The notes below the pieces were generated by a model. The model did no database searches. It saw only the letters and a list, made by a program, of their open reading frames with translations, and was not told the origin of the DNA. A stretch of DNA of 64,000 nucleotides from an uncultured Bacteroidales bacterium (GTDB taxonomy: Bacteria > Bacteroidota > Bacteroidia > Bacteroidales > Bacteroidaceae): NCBI GenBank assembly GCA_902785075.1, contig CACZXN010000005.1:1-64000 (forward strand), in the 5' to 3' direction. This document shows positions 43,460 through 53,646 of the stretch, piece after piece. The position numbers and the translations under genes were made by a program. Each line of letters starts with the position of its first letter. The stretch's first letter is position 1.

Positions 43460-44236
43460 TCAATACGACACTTGACACTTCATACCCACAGCCTCCACTC
43501 TTGCAGCAATTGCATCCAACTCTTCATGTGATGCTTTCTGTAAATGATGTGCAGGAGTTTCGCGATCGATAGTGTATATCATCACTTCAGCTGGGCAAAT
43601 GGTAACGAGTGCCTTCAACCAAGGTTCTACATACTCGTCAGCAAGGTTGGAAACATCACGTCCCTCAAATTCGCCCTTCAGAAACATCGTCTGAACAATA
43701 CAATGGCCTTTGAATTCTGCCATCTTGGCTATAAGTTGATTCACGTCATAGTTGTTGCTGACCGGACGGTCTAATAGTCGTATATAATCATTCGATACTG
43801 TGTCGAGTTTCAATATATTATTGTCAATCTTCAACAACGCATCGAACACACTTTGACGAAGTATTTGTGTGGCATTGCTCAACACACTCACCTTCGCTTC
43901 TGGAAAGAACTCATTGCGAAGTGCGATTACCTCATCGACAATTTCAGGGAAATGAGGATGCATCGTTGGTTCTCCATTCCCCGCAAAAGTAAGCACATCG
44001 GGCTTCGGACCCTCCTGCTGCATCTTGATAAGCTGGTTGCGCAAAGCATCCACAACTTGCTCGCGAGTCGGCATCCGATCATGAGCAATGAAATCGTGGT
44101 TGAAACCGCATTCACAATAAATGCAGTCGAACGTACAGCACTTCCCATCGTGAGGCAACAAATTGATGCCCAGCGACACACCCAACCTGCGGCTGTGAAC
44201 AGGTCCAAAGATAGGAGAATTATATAATACCGTCAT
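43460..44236 (-). CDS. Radical SAM protein (COG0731/Tyw1-like group)
   Basis: A 258-residue radical SAM enzyme. The cluster motif is CTFDCIYCECG (CX3CX2C) near residues 35-44. It is followed by LTFAGNGEPTMHP, the family GEPT glycine/Glu motif, then VSVLSNATQILRQSVFDALL and LDTVSNDYIRLLDRP. The N-terminal start IFGPVHSRRLGVSLGINLLP is typical of a small group found across anaerobes whose substrate is unknown. The frame opens at a TTG two codons earlier; the ATG at 44236 is chosen. Confidence 0.85.
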   Translation of the reverse strand: MTVLYNSPIFGPVHSRRLGVSLGINLLPHDGKCCTFDCIYCECGFNHDFIAHDRMPTREQVVDALRNQLIKMQQEGPKPDVLTFAGNGEPTMHPHFPEIVDEVIALRNEFFPEAKVSVLSNATQILRQSVFDALLKIDNNILKLDTVSNDYIRLLDRPVSNNYDVNQLIAKMAEFKGHCIVQTMFLKGEFEGRDVSNLADEYVEPWLKALVTICPAEVMIYTIDRETPAHHLQKASHEELDAIAARVEAVGMKCQVSY

Positions 44237-44259
44237 AAGCAATTCTGGTTTTTACGCTG

Positions 44260-44267
44260 CAAATTTA
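44260..44267 (-). promoter_or_regulatory. Promoter -7 box, radical SAM gene
   Basis: TAAATTTG on the minus strand, 24 bases upstream of the ATG at 44236. Confidence 0.6.
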
Positions 44268-44328
44268 CACCTTATTTATAATATGAGCAAGTTTTTTTTG
44301 CCTCAAACAGCAACTTTTCCTTAAAAAA

Positions 44329-44408
44329 TTTGGTCGTTTCAAATAAAATGCGTTCCTTTGCATGAATAAAAGACAAAGAATGCAACCATAGGCTAGTTCT
44401 TAGAACTA
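44329..44408 (+). promoter_or_regulatory. Promoter and leader palindrome of the large secreted protein
   Basis: TTTG (44329-44332), a 20-base spacer and TTCCTTTG (44353-44360, one mismatch to TAnnTTTG) predict a leader of about 105 bases. The leader contains the perfect palindrome TAGTTCT-T-AGAACTA (44394-44408), a possible operator or RNA hairpin. Confidence 0.55.
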
Positions 44409-44473
44409 CAAAGAAAAAAAACAATTGAGATAATTATTCTTTAGTATTAACTATTCATTAAAACCAAAAACGT

Positions 44474-47400
44474 ATGAACAAAAAATTACTTTTGTTTTGT
44501 GTAACGATGCTTGCATCTGTTACAATGTTTGCGCAGAATTGGGACAGACCAGTAGCGTCGAACTATCAGTTCGTTACTGAGATGAAGAACACTCTGCAGG
44601 CAAACGCTCCGTATTGGGAAGGTGACACAACCGTTTACTACCTCTACAATGTAGAAGCAGACGGTTTCCTTACCAACGCAACATGTCCAACCCATGCACA
44701 ATGGGCAACACATGCAGCACTGAAAATTGGAACAGGAAACAAGGTCATGATGGCTCAGTATCGCCTGGCTCCAATCATTGAGACTGACACAACCTATTAT
44801 GACAGCCTCATCGTAGAAACCGATCCTGACACTTCGTACACGAAGCAGTTCATGAAGGTCGACACAGTTAAGATCACAATCCCAGAATGGGACGGTGTGA
44901 CTTACAAAATCCTCGACTACTACAACGGAGCTTGGAGAGGCGTGTTCCCAACATCTACTTATGCAATGTTCGTAGACCGTGGTAGTCAGCCTGACTACAT
45001 GTGGAACATAAAGTCAATGGGTAACGGTGTCTATCGCATTTGCGTGTCAGACATGAACCCAGAATGGAACTCACACGCAGCAGACAGCTTGTTTGGCAAT
45101 CCTGAGACCTATCTTGGTTTCAATAAGTCGGACAACGACTACGATCCAAGTTTGGAGGAAAGCGCAATCGTTATGCCTTTGACTCCTATGTTGAGCATCA
45201 CAGGTAAGGCTTATAACCCAGGTGCTGAAGAAGGCGAAAGAATGGAAGACGCAGAACTTGCTATCGACTGGAAGTTCATGTCTGAAGCAGAATTCAACAA
45301 GTACGCTTCACACTTGAAAGCATGGGACTACATGGCAAACGGAGATTTGGACAACTACATTGTTAGTGTAGAAGACAAATACGGCACAAAGATCGACCTG
45401 TCAAAGCTGAGAGCATTCTTCGATACAACTTCTCCTGTTCTCTATGAGGACATCGAAGCAGCAATCAAGGAGGTTGAACAAGCAATCCGTCAATACATCA
45501 TCGACACAGTCTTTGGAGACGCTACAGACGAGAATCCTGCTAACATCACAATTTTGATGGAGAACGCACGACTCGAGAAGCGCAACATGGACGGTTGGTC
45601 AATCACTCAAGGTATTGGCGACAACCTTAAGTATCAGGAAACCGACGGTAACTTCACTACATTCACAGTTGACGGAGAATCAGTAAGAGGTTACATCAAC
45701 AATGAAACAGGCTCATGGATCAGTGGATTTATCGAGGCTTGGTTGCCTGCTCCTGGTCCACTTGGAAACGGTACAATCAGCCAGACAATCAAGGGTCTGC
45801 CAGCTGGTAAGTACAGCTTCTCTTGCGACGCTATTGCATGTAACCAGAATGCTGGCAAGCAAGACAACGTAGGCGTTTACCTCTTCGCTGAAGGCGGTGG
45901 CGTAAGCATGAAGAAATCAATTTCTACAGCAAACGAAAAACCAGAAAGCGTTGAGTTGACATTCATCAGTGGTGGTGGTGACATCGTTATGGGATTGATG
46001 TCTCAGGATTCAAAAGCAAACTGGATGGCTGCCGACAACTTCGAACTTTGGTACTACGGTCCAGTAGAAGGCGATCCATATGAGGCAATCCTCAAGACCA
46101 ACATTGCTAGCTACGAGAAGCAGTATCCAGACATCGAGTCTCTGATGGCTAACAACGACATCAAGGACGCTTACTTAGCAGAACTTGACAATGCAAAGAA
46201 CTGTACAGAAGGATTCGAGAAAGAAGACTCTGTATTGGCAGACGCATTCAACAGCCTGAAGCAATCTGTTGCTGACTATGTCAGAATGGAAAGCTTGATG
46301 GAAGAAGTTCACGCAAAGGCTGACGCATTCGAAAACAGCGACTTCCCAGGTCTTGGTGAAATCCTTGGTGAGTACTACGAATTCGAACTGCTAGCTGCAT
46401 ACGAAGAGTGCACAGCTGACGCTGCAATGATTGACACAATCGCTGCTACAATGGGCAAGATGATTGTTGAGCACATCACAGCTAACGTGAAGCCAGGCGA
46501 CGAGCTGACTCCGCTCATCTCTAACCCTGCATTCGACACTAACTTCGACAGTTGGAGCACCACAGGCGCACGTCCTGGATTCGGAGGAAAGGGTGGTAAT
46601 GGTCAAAATGGCATAGGCGATATAAAGGTCATTACAGAAAGTGGTTGCGCTGAAGTATTCCACAACACATTCGATATGTACCAGATTGTACGCAACATGC
46701 CTAAAGGCTCATTCAAGCTGACTTGTCAGGCATTCGAGCGTAACGATGGTGGCTGGAAGGCTCAGTGGGAACAAGGTCCAAAGGTAGGTATCAACGCAGT
46801 TCTCTATGCGAACAACTTCACTCAGAAGGTGAACCACATCATGGAAGGCGCTCAGGACGAATTCATCTACCGTGCTAACGACTCTGACAGCTATCCATCA
46901 GATGAGCAATGGACTGAAATGGCTAAATTTGTGCCTAACTCAATGGACGGTGCTAACTTCTACTTCAACCTTGGAGAAGACCACCAGATGTATCTCGTAG
47001 AACTGAACTTCACCTTGCCAACTGCTGGCGACAGCATCCGCATCGGATTGAGAAACGACTACAACAACAGCTGGGTAATCTTCGACAACTTCCGTCTCTA
47101 CTACAACGGTTCTGACGCAAATGCATACAAGGAAACTATCGACGTACTCTCAGAGAAACTCAACAACGTATTTGAGAATAGTATGGGCGGTAAGGATGCA
47201 GAGCAGAAGGTTACTGACGCTCTCCAGGCTCTCGCTCAGGCAGTAGCAAGCAACAATGGTGACAAGTGCCTCGAGGCTGTCACAATTGGTGAAGAAGCTT
47301 TGGCTTATGCAGAGAAATCAATCGAAGACTATGCAGCTCTTGAAGTTGCATGGGGCGAACTGAGCAACAACCTTGTCACTTACGAAGAAACAGCAACTCC

Positions 47401-48322
47401 TGAAGTTCTTGCAAAGGCTAACACTGTATTCAACCAGATAGAATCAGCTCTTGAGAAGATGGATCTGACTAACGAAGAAGTTGAAGCTCTCATCGATCAG
47501 GCTAAGTACTACGGATCAGCATTGAAGATTCCTAACACAAGCGGTGCTTCAGTTGATACTCCTATCAACCTGTCAGAAGTTATCATCAACTCTACATTCG
47601 ACACTATTGGCGACTTCACAGGATGGTCTTCTGGCTTCGGCGCAGGTGGTACAACTTCTACTAACGCAGAGTGCTACCAGAAGGGCTTCGATGTTTATCA
47701 GGATCTCGCAGGTCTGCCAGCAGGTTACTATGTAGCTTACGTACAGGCATTCCACCGTCACGGCGACTCTGGTACAGACTATTCTAAGTTCTCTGGAGCT
47801 GCAACAAGCGACAAGGAGGCATATTTCTATGCTACATCAAGCGAAGGAACAGCAGAAACTGAGATTGCATACTGTAGTGAAGGCGCTGTTTCTGGCGACA
47901 CTGATTGGATTGGTGGAGGAACCTCAACTGTAGGCGACAAGCTCGTTATTCCTAACACAATGGCTGCATTCACTATCTGGTCACAGCAGAAGAATGAAGA
48001 AGGCGTTGAAAGCGTATTCGACAAGTACACTGACAGAGCTCGCTTCTACAACCACATCGTACAGATTAAGGTTGGTGAAGACGGCAAACTCCGCCTTGGT
48101 GTGAAGAAAGATGGCAACATCGGTGCTGACTGGTGTATCTTCGACAACTTCCGTCTCTACTACCTCGGAGCAGAGGCTGACCCAGCTATCGATAGCAGCA
48201 TCCAGAACATTGAGAGCACTAACAAGGAAGTTAAGGGTATCTACAACCTCGCTGGTCAGAAACTCGCAGCTCCTGTTAAGGGTCTCAACATCATCGATGG
48301 AAAGAAGTACTTCGTAAAGTAA
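44474..48322 (+). CDS. Large modular secreted protein with three related beta-sandwich modules
   Basis: A 1282-residue protein I cannot assign to a named family. A signal peptide (cut near TMFAQ, residue 21) is followed by a unique N-terminal domain of about 330 residues with YKILDYYNGAWRG-type segments. Three related sandwich modules lie at about 356-530, 676-884 and 1032-1236. Each starts with an N-x-x-F/L-D-x-W/G-W pattern (LEKRNMDGWS, NPAFDTNFDSWS, NSTFDTIGDFTGWS), has a GLPAGKY or MPKGSF turn, and ends with DNFELWYYG, DNFRLYYNG or DNFRLYYLG. Helical spacers link them. The last 40 residues (VKGIYNLAGQKLAAPVKGLN and GKKYFVK) form the short C-terminal domain common on Prevotella exported proteins, perhaps a sorting signal. 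The modules resemble carbohydrate-binding sandwiches; no catalytic motif is seen. Confidence 0.75.
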   Translation: MNKKLLLFCVTMLASVTMFAQNWDRPVASNYQFVTEMKNTLQANAPYWEGDTTVYYLYNVEADGFLTNATCPTHAQWATHAALKIGTGNKVMMAQYRLAPIIETDTTYYDSLIVETDPDTSYTKQFMKVDTVKITIPEWDGVTYKILDYYNGAWRGVFPTSTYAMFVDRGSQPDYMWNIKSMGNGVYRICVSDMNPEWNSHAADSLFGNPETYLGFNKSDNDYDPSLEESAIVMPLTPMLSITGKAYNPGAEEGERMEDAELAIDWKFMSEAEFNKYASHLKAWDYMANGDLDNYIVSVEDKYGTKIDLSKLRAFFDTTSPVLYEDIEAAIKEVEQAIRQYIIDTVFGDATDENPANITILMENARLEKRNMDGWSITQGIGDNLKYQETDGNFTTFTVDGESVRGYINNETGSWISGFIEAWLPAPGPLGNGTISQTIKGLPAGKYSFSCDAIACNQNAGKQDNVGVYLFAEGGGVSMKKSISTANEKPESVELTFISGGGDIVMGLMSQDSKANWMAADNFELWYYGPVEGDPYEAILKTNIASYEKQYPDIESLMANNDIKDAYLAELDNAKNCTEGFEKEDSVLADAFNSLKQSVADYVRMESLMEEVHAKADAFENSDFPGLGEILGEYYEFELLAAYEECTADAAMIDTIAATMGKMIVEHITANVKPGDELTPLISNPAFDTNFDSWSTTGARPGFGGKGGNGQNGIGDIKVITESGCAEVFHNTFDMYQIVRNMPKGSFKLTCQAFERNDGGWKAQWEQGPKVGINAVLYANNFTQKVNHIMEGAQDEFIYRANDSDSYPSDEQWTEMAKFVPNSMDGANFYFNLGEDHQMYLVELNFTLPTAGDSIRIGLRNDYNNSWVIFDNFRLYYNGSDANAYKETIDVLSEKLNNVFENSMGGKDAEQKVTDALQALAQAVASNNGDKCLEAVTIGEEALAYAEKSIEDYAALEVAWGELSNNLVTYEETATPEVLAKANTVFNQIESALEKMDLTNEEVEALIDQAKYYGSALKIPNTSGASVDTPINLSEVIINSTFDTIGDFTGWSSGFGAGGTTSTNAECYQKGFDVYQDLAGLPAGYYVAYVQAFHRHGDSGTDYSKFSGAATSDKEAYFYATSSEGTAETEIAYCSEGAVSGDTDWIGGGTSTVGDKLVIPNTMAAFTIWSQQKNEEGVESVFDKYTDRARFYNHIVQIKVGEDGKLRLGVKKDGNIGADWCIFDNFRLYYLGAEADPAIDSSIQNIESTNKEVKGIYNLAGQKLAAPVKGLNIIDGKKYFVK

Positions 48323-48362
48323 CAGCCAACTCTTAATCCCCTCTATGGGGAAGATAAATAGA

Positions 48363-48400
48363 CAAAGGTGCTCGGACATTCGTTCGAGCACTTTGTTTTT
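48363..48400 (+). terminator. Terminator of the large secreted protein gene
   Basis: CAAAGGTGCTCG (48363-48374) pairs with CGAGCACTTTG (48385-48395) with one bulged G, followed by TTTTT. Just upstream CCCCTCTATGGGG (about 48338-48350) is another C/G-rich hairpin. Confidence 0.75.
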
Positions 48401-48444
48401 GGTAATTATTCTAAATTAATAATCCGTAATTGAAATAAATTTTG

Positions 48445-48452
48445 TATCTTTG
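48445..48452 (+). promoter_or_regulatory. Promoter -7 box, ruvB
   Basis: TATCTTTG lies 27 bases before the ruvB ATG. Confidence 0.65.
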
Positions 48453-48478
48453 CACATCATAATAATAAATAAGGTGTA

Positions 48479-49522
48479 ATGAATACAGACTTTGACATAC
48501 ACGAAGAGCAATATGTAGCAGGAGGTAAGGAAAAAGATTTCGAGAACGCCTTGCGCCCGCTCCACTTTCAGGACTTCAGCGGACAAACCAAAATAGTGGA
48601 GAACCTGAAGATATTCGTGGAGGCAGCAAAGTATCGTGGTGAACCACTCGACCACACTCTGTTGCACGGTCCTCCAGGATTGGGAAAGACTACATTGTCG
48701 CAAATCATCGCTAACGAGTTAGGGGTAGGCTTCAAAATCACTTCAGGCCCAGTGCTCGACAAACCAGGCGACCTCGCAGGCATCCTCACCTCGCTGGAAG
48801 CAAACGATGTGTTGTTCATAGACGAGATTCATCGCCTAAGCCCTATTGTCGAGGAATACCTGTATTCAGCAATGGAAGACTACCGTATCGACATCATGAT
48901 AGATAAGGGTCCATCTGCTCGTAGCATTCAGATAGACCTGAACCCCTTCACATTGGTGGGTGCAACAACTCGAAGCGGATTGCTCACAGCACCTCTTCGT
49001 GCCCGATTCGGCATCAACCTCCATTTGGAATACTACGATGCTGACGTGCTAGCTAAAATCATCATTCGCTCTGCACGCCTACTCAATATCCCCATCAACG
49101 AAGAGTCGGCATACGAGATTGCAAGCCGCAGTCGAGGAACTCCTCGTATCGCAAATGCCCTACTCCGTCGAGTACGCGATTTCGCTCAAGTAAAGGGAAA
49201 TGGTAGCATCGACACCAAGATTGCCAAAGTAGCACTCGAAGCCCTCAATATCGACAAATATGGCCTCGATGAGATTGACAACAAGATCCTCACCACCATT
49301 ATCGATAAGTTCAAAGGTGGACCTGTAGGCATCAATACCATCGCTACAGCAGTAGGCGAAGAAGCAGGAACTGTTGAGGAAGTGTACGAGCCATTCCTCA
49401 TCAAGGAAGGTTTCCTCAAACGTACACCTCGAGGACGCGAAGTCACGGAGTTGGCTTACAAACATCTTGGCCGCAATATTTACGAATCGAATAGCGGAGG
49501 AATGAACAACCTATTCGACTGA
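48479..49522 (+). CDS. ruvB: Holliday junction branch-migration helicase RuvB
   Basis: A 347-residue AAA+ motor that drives branch migration with RuvA. N-terminal [20 protein letters not shown] precedes Walker [14 protein letters not shown] (near 62-74), Walker [21 protein letters not shown], sensor [20 protein letters not shown] and the arginine-finger region. The winged-helix C-terminal domain holds [20 protein letters not shown] and [19 protein letters not shown]. The length is normal. The flippase gene follows closely. Confidence 0.97.
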   Translation: MNTDFDIHEEQYVAGGKEKDFENALRPLHFQDFSGQTKIVENLKIFVEAAKYRGEPLDHTLLHGPPGLGKTTLSQIIANELGVGFKITSGPVLDKPGDLAGILTSLEANDVLFIDEIHRLSPIVEEYLYSAMEDYRIDIMIDKGPSARSIQIDLNPFTLVGATTRSGLLTAPLRARFGINLHLEYYDADVLAKIIIRSARLLNIPINEESAYEIASRSRGTPRIANALLRRVRDFAQVKGNGSIDTKIAKVALEALNIDKYGLDEIDNKILTTIIDKFKGGPVGINTIATAVGEEAGTVEEVYEPFLIKEGFLKRTPRGREVTELAYKHLGRNIYESNSGGMNNLFD

Positions 49523-49555
49523 GTTTAACACATCTGATTGAGTATAATAAGAATA

Positions 49556-51013
49556 ATGGCAAGTATAAAGGGATTAGTAAAGGACACAGCAATATATGGG
49601 CTGAGTAGCATCATCGGCAGATTTCTAAACTACCTGATGGTGCCTCTCTACACCTATACGCTGAAATCGTGCTCCGACTACGGCATCTATAACGACATCT
49701 ATGCCCAGACAGCATTGTTGCTAGTCATTCTCACATTCGGCATGGAGACCACCTTCTTCCGTTTTATGAATAAGGAGGATGGCGACAAGATGCGCATTTA
49801 TAGTACGGCGCTGATAATGGTGGGAGGCGTGTGCCTCACCTTCGCGATTCTCGTGCTGGCATTCATCAGCCCGATTGCCTCATTACTCGACTATCCTAAC
49901 CACAAATGGTATGTAGGTCTGATGTTTCTAACCGTAGCTCAAGATGCTTTTCAAGCGATTCCTTTTGCCTATCTTCGCTACAAACATCGTCCCTATAAAT
50001 TCGCAGGACTGAAACTGCTGTTCATTTTCCTCAGCGTGGGACTGAACTTGGTAGCATATTGGCTTATGCCCAAAATAGACCCTTCGTGGGAAATCCATAT
50101 TGGCTATGCATTCGCAATCAACCTCATCTGTACATCCATCATCTCACTCTGCCTGATTAGCGAACTCGTTGGGTTCAAATGGAGATTCGACACTCAGAAA
50201 TGCAAGGAGATGCTACGCTACTCATGGCCTTTGCTGGTTCTAGGCATAGCAGGCATTCTGAACCAAGTGGCAGGACAGATGATGCTGCCTCGAATTCTCG
50301 ACCCAGAAGAAGGACGCAGACAACTGGGCATCTATGGCGCATGCATCAAGATTGCAATGATTATGGCACTCATCACCCAAGCCTTTCGCTTCGCCTACGA
50401 ACCAATCGTATTTGGTTCCGCAAAAGATAAGAACAGCAAGGCATTTTATGCACAGGCAATGAAATACTTCGTCATATTCACCCTGCTGGCCTTCCTCTGT
50501 GTTGTGGCCTACATGGATGTGCTCCAGTTTATTATCGAAGAGAAGTATCGTGAGGGTCTGGGCATTATTCCAATTGTAATGGCTGCGGAAATCATGATGG
50601 GCATCTACTTCAACCTATCGTTCTGGTACAAGTTGATTGACAAAACCTTGTGGGGAGCTGTGTTCTCGCTGACAGGTTGTGCTGTGCTACTGTTGGTAAA
50701 CTATTTCTTCATCCCTCAGTTCGGTTACACAGCATGTGCATGGGCTGGCTTTGCAGGATATGGGGTAGCAATGCTGTTCTCTTATTTCGTAGGTCAGCAG
50801 AAGAATCGTATTGACTACAATCTGAAGAGCATCTTTACCTACATCCTGCTTACGATTGTGTTCTTCGCAGCAATGCAGTATGTAGCGTCTGCCGTCAACT
50901 CTAATATCTTAAGGATGGTGATCAACACAGCATTCGTACTGCTGTTTGTAGCATATATTCTCCATCGTGACTTGCCTTTGAGTAAAATGAAAACTATTAG
51001 AAAAAAAAGATAA
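49556..51013 (+). CDS. Wzx-like polysaccharide flippase
   Basis: A 485-residue integral membrane protein of the MATE/MurJ/Wzx superfamily, likely flipping lipid-linked oligosaccharides across the inner membrane. About 12-14 hydrophobic helices are spread through the chain, starting with DTAIYGLSSIIGRFLNYLMV, PLYTYTL and DYGIYNDIYAQTALLLVILT, the typical N-terminal signature. The frame opens at a TTG at 49538; the ATG at 49556 fits the family start. Its stop overlaps the next ATG (TAATG). No other polysaccharide genes are nearby except the glycosyltransferase at 54 kb. Confidence 0.88.
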   Translation: MASIKGLVKDTAIYGLSSIIGRFLNYLMVPLYTYTLKSCSDYGIYNDIYAQTALLLVILTFGMETTFFRFMNKEDGDKMRIYSTALIMVGGVCLTFAILVLAFISPIASLLDYPNHKWYVGLMFLTVAQDAFQAIPFAYLRYKHRPYKFAGLKLLFIFLSVGLNLVAYWLMPKIDPSWEIHIGYAFAINLICTSIISLCLISELVGFKWRFDTQKCKEMLRYSWPLLVLGIAGILNQVAGQMMLPRILDPEEGRRQLGIYGACIKIAMIMALITQAFRFAYEPIVFGSAKDKNSKAFYAQAMKYFVIFTLLAFLCVVAYMDVLQFIIEEKYREGLGIIPIVMAAEIMMGIYFNLSFWYKLIDKTLWGAVFSLTGCAVLLLVNYFFIPQFGYTACAWAGFAGYGVAMLFSYFVGQQKNRIDYNLKSIFTYILLTIVFFAAMQYVASAVNSNILRMVINTAFVLLFVAYILHRDLPLSKMKTIRKKR

Positions 51014-53118
51014 TGATGAAAAGAATCGTATTTGCAGTTTTATGTCTGATGGCACTAAGTGCTAAAGCAGACGAAGGAATGTGGATGCTGGGAAACATGT
51101 CAGAGAAAACCCAGAAAGTACTAAAAGAAATGGGATTAGAACTGACCCCAGAACAGATATACAATCCAAATGGGCCATCTCTGAACAACGCTATCGTGAT
51201 GTTTGGTGGATTCTGCTCAGGTGTGGTTGTCAGCAATAACGGATTGGTATTCACGAACCACCATTGTGGATTCGATGCAATCCAAGACCATTCAAGTGTT
51301 AAATTCGACTATCTTAAAAATGGATTCTTCGCCAAGAAGCTGAAGGATGAACTTCCCAATCCAGAATTATATGTAGCATTCCACCTTAGTACAGTAGATG
51401 TGACAGACAAGATTCTTGGAGGAGTAAAGCCAGACATGGATGAAATGCAAAAGGCTGCATATATGGACAGCGTTGCTATGAGTCTGGAAGAATCCGTACT
51501 CGATACTATCAACTGCATCTATGGAGAAATCACACCTTATTATAAAGGTAGTAAGTATTACCTGTCTGTATATCAACGTTTTGACGATGTAAGATTGGTA
51601 TTTGCACCACCTCAGAGCCTCGGAAAGTTTGGAGGAGATACTGACAACTGGATGTGGCCACGTCAGACTTGCGATTTCAGTGTGTTCCGTATCTATGCCA
51701 ACAAGGAAAACAAACCGGCAGAATACAGCAAGGATAATGTTCCTTACCACCCTGTCAGCTATGCACATGTATCTACTCAGGGCTATCAGCCAGGCTCTTT
51801 CTGTATGACATTTGGCTATCCTGGCAGCACAGATCGCTATCTCAGCAGTTTTGGAATCGAGAACACCATGAAGACAGCAAATGACTTGCGATATCAGGTA
51901 CGAGGGGTGAAATTAGCTATCCTTGATGAAGCAATGAAGCGTGAGGATGCCATCCGTATCATGTATGCATCCAAATATGCAGCCAGTTCCAACTATTGGA
52001 AATTCTCACTTGGACAGAACAAAGCCTTGAAGGACTTGAAGGTGATTGAAGAAAAACAGGCGTTGGAGAAAGAAATAAAAGAATGGGCTGCCCAGAACAA
52101 CAAGACCCAATACATCGGCATTCTCGACTCACTGAAGGCACTTTATATGGAAAACTTCCCTGGCGACTATACCGTTACGTTGCTTGAAGAATCATTCTAT
52201 AGCGGAAGTGATATCATGCAGTTTGCCATGAAGAGCATGATTCGATACTTACGTCCAGATGCCGAAAATGACGGATTCAAGGAAGATGTGAAGAAAACAT
52301 ATCGAGACATTAACATCGATTTGGATAAGAAAGTGTTTGCTGCGATGATCAAGAACTACAAGCAACAGGCTTTGAGTGAAGACGACCTGCCTGACTTCTA
52401 TGAAGAAATTGACGAAAAATTTGATGGCAATATCGATGCCTATGTGGACAATCTGTATGCCAATTCTGTCTTGGCAGATCGCGAGAAGGTTGAGCGTCTT
52501 GAATCAATGGAAGATTTACACGATGACCCCATCTACTATGTAGCTGTCAGTGTTATCACCAAACTCCTCCAAAGCCATCAATCCAACAATATAACTGAAT
52601 TCGAGCGTCTGCTAGGTGATGCACTGAGGGAGATGAATCATGAGAAAGAGTATTATCCTGATGCTAACTTCACCATCCGTATGAGTTTCGGAATTGTGGA
52701 AGGCTACTCTCCTTCTTCAGACTTAAATTATGTCCACTATACCTTGCCTCAGTCGCTGATTGACAAGAATGAGAAAAATCCCGACAACTACGATTATCAG
52801 CTGATTCCATCCGTTTATAAATGGCTGAAGAAAGGCAAGTTTGGCAATCGCTACATCGACAAGTCGATTGGGCAGATGCCACTTTGCTTCCTCACCAACA
52901 ACGATATAACAGGAGGAAATAGCGGTAGTGGTATGTTTGACGGGAAAGGACGTCTTATCGGATTGGCATTCGACGGAAATTGGGAAGCTATGAGTAGCGA
53001 TTTGAAATTCGACACAAATTTGCAGCGTTGTATTGGTGTAGACATACGTTACGTGCTCTCTGTCATTGAGACATACGGAAAGGGGAAACGCCTAATTAAC
53101 GAGCTAACGTTGGAATAA
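51013..53118 (+). CDS. S46 family dipeptidyl-peptidase, DPP7-like
   Basis: A 701-residue exported serine peptidase that releases dipeptides from peptide N-termini in the periplasm. A signal peptide of about 19 residues gives a mature start at DEGMWML, which forms the family's N-anchoring subsite. The catalytic His is in LVFTNHHCGFDAI (His84) and the Ser is Ser637 in DITGGNSGSGMF. The residue 18 places after the Ser is Gly655 (AFDGNWE). Gly there marks DPP7 (broad, hydrophobic P1), whereas Arg marks the Asp/Glu-specific DPP11. A possible alternative start is the second ATG at 51016. It supports the peptide-based nutrition usual in this group. Confidence 0.93.
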   Translation: MMKRIVFAVLCLMALSAKADEGMWMLGNMSEKTQKVLKEMGLELTPEQIYNPNGPSLNNAIVMFGGFCSGVVVSNNGLVFTNHHCGFDAIQDHSSVKFDYLKNGFFAKKLKDELPNPELYVAFHLSTVDVTDKILGGVKPDMDEMQKAAYMDSVAMSLEESVLDTINCIYGEITPYYKGSKYYLSVYQRFDDVRLVFAPPQSLGKFGGDTDNWMWPRQTCDFSVFRIYANKENKPAEYSKDNVPYHPVSYAHVSTQGYQPGSFCMTFGYPGSTDRYLSSFGIENTMKTANDLRYQVRGVKLAILDEAMKREDAIRIMYASKYAASSNYWKFSLGQNKALKDLKVIEEKQALEKEIKEWAAQNNKTQYIGILDSLKALYMENFPGDYTVTLLEESFYSGSDIMQFAMKSMIRYLRPDAENDGFKEDVKKTYRDINIDLDKKVFAAMIKNYKQQALSEDDLPDFYEEIDEKFDGNIDAYVDNLYANSVLADREKVERLESMEDLHDDPIYYVAVSVITKLLQSHQSNNITEFERLLGDALREMNHEKEYYPDANFTIRMSFGIVEGYSPSSDLNYVHYTLPQSLIDKNEKNPDNYDYQLIPSVYKWLKKGKFGNRYIDKSIGQMPLCFLTNNDITGGNSGSGMFDGKGRLIGLAFDGNWEAMSSDLKFDTNLQRCIGVDIRYVLSVIETYGKGKRLINELTLE

Positions 53119-53178
53119 AGACAAAAAAGTTGAACAATTAATGGGGCCTTGGTCAGCAATGCCAATTAAAGATTAGAA

Positions 53179-53577
53179 GTGGAGAAGAAAGAAAACCAGC
53201 AACGTCGCATTATGCCCATCTTATTTCCTGTTATCCTTGTGATAGCAGGAATCTTGTATTATGTGTTCAATCCTTCGACTGATAGCTGGTTCTTCAAGTG
53301 CCCTTTTCACCTTCTGACAGGCCTACAATGCCCAGGGTGTGGCTTCCAACGGGCTTTACATTGTTTGCTACATGGCGATGTGATGGAAGCCTTACAATTC
53401 AACGCATACATTGTTGTCATTCTGCCTGTACTCACCCTAATGGTTTTGGGCGAATGGTACAACTACCATCATTGGTTCGATTGGGCCAATCGTTTGATTA
53501 ACAATCGCTATGCGATGATTATCATAGGTGTGCTGACGTTAGCGTGGTGGATTGTTAGAAACATCATAGGCATTTAA
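53179..53577 (+). CDS. DUF2752 small membrane protein
   Basis: A 132-residue membrane protein with the DUF2752 signature CPFHLLTGLQCPGCGFQRA at about 41-59, between a first helix (PILFPVILVIAGILYYVF) and later helices (YIVVILPVLTLMVLGEWY, AMIIIGVLTLAWWIVRNIIG). Function unknown; the Cys/His cluster could bind metal or be redox-active. The start used is GTG at 53179; an ATG at 53212 just before the first helix is the alternative. It is preceded by about 60 bases with no clear promoter. Confidence 0.85.
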   Translation: MEKKENQQRRIMPILFPVILVIAGILYYVFNPSTDSWFFKCPFHLLTGLQCPGCGFQRALHCLLHGDVMEALQFNAYIVVILPVLTLMVLGEWYNYHHWFDWANRLINNRYAMIIIGVLTLAWWIVRNIIGI

Positions 53578-53605
53578 GGGAAAAAGCTGAACCTCAATAG
53601 CTGTA

Positions 53606-53646
53606 ACCTTACTATTTAACAGAAAAACCTTACTATTTAACAGAAA
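53606..53646 (+). repeat. 21-bp direct repeat pair
   Basis: ACCTTACTATTTAACAGAAA occurs at 53606 and 53627 (period 21). The pair is bracketed by two AATAGCTGTAA words (about 53597 and 53645). It lies between the DUF2752 gene and the terminator; the role is unknown. Confidence 0.7.
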
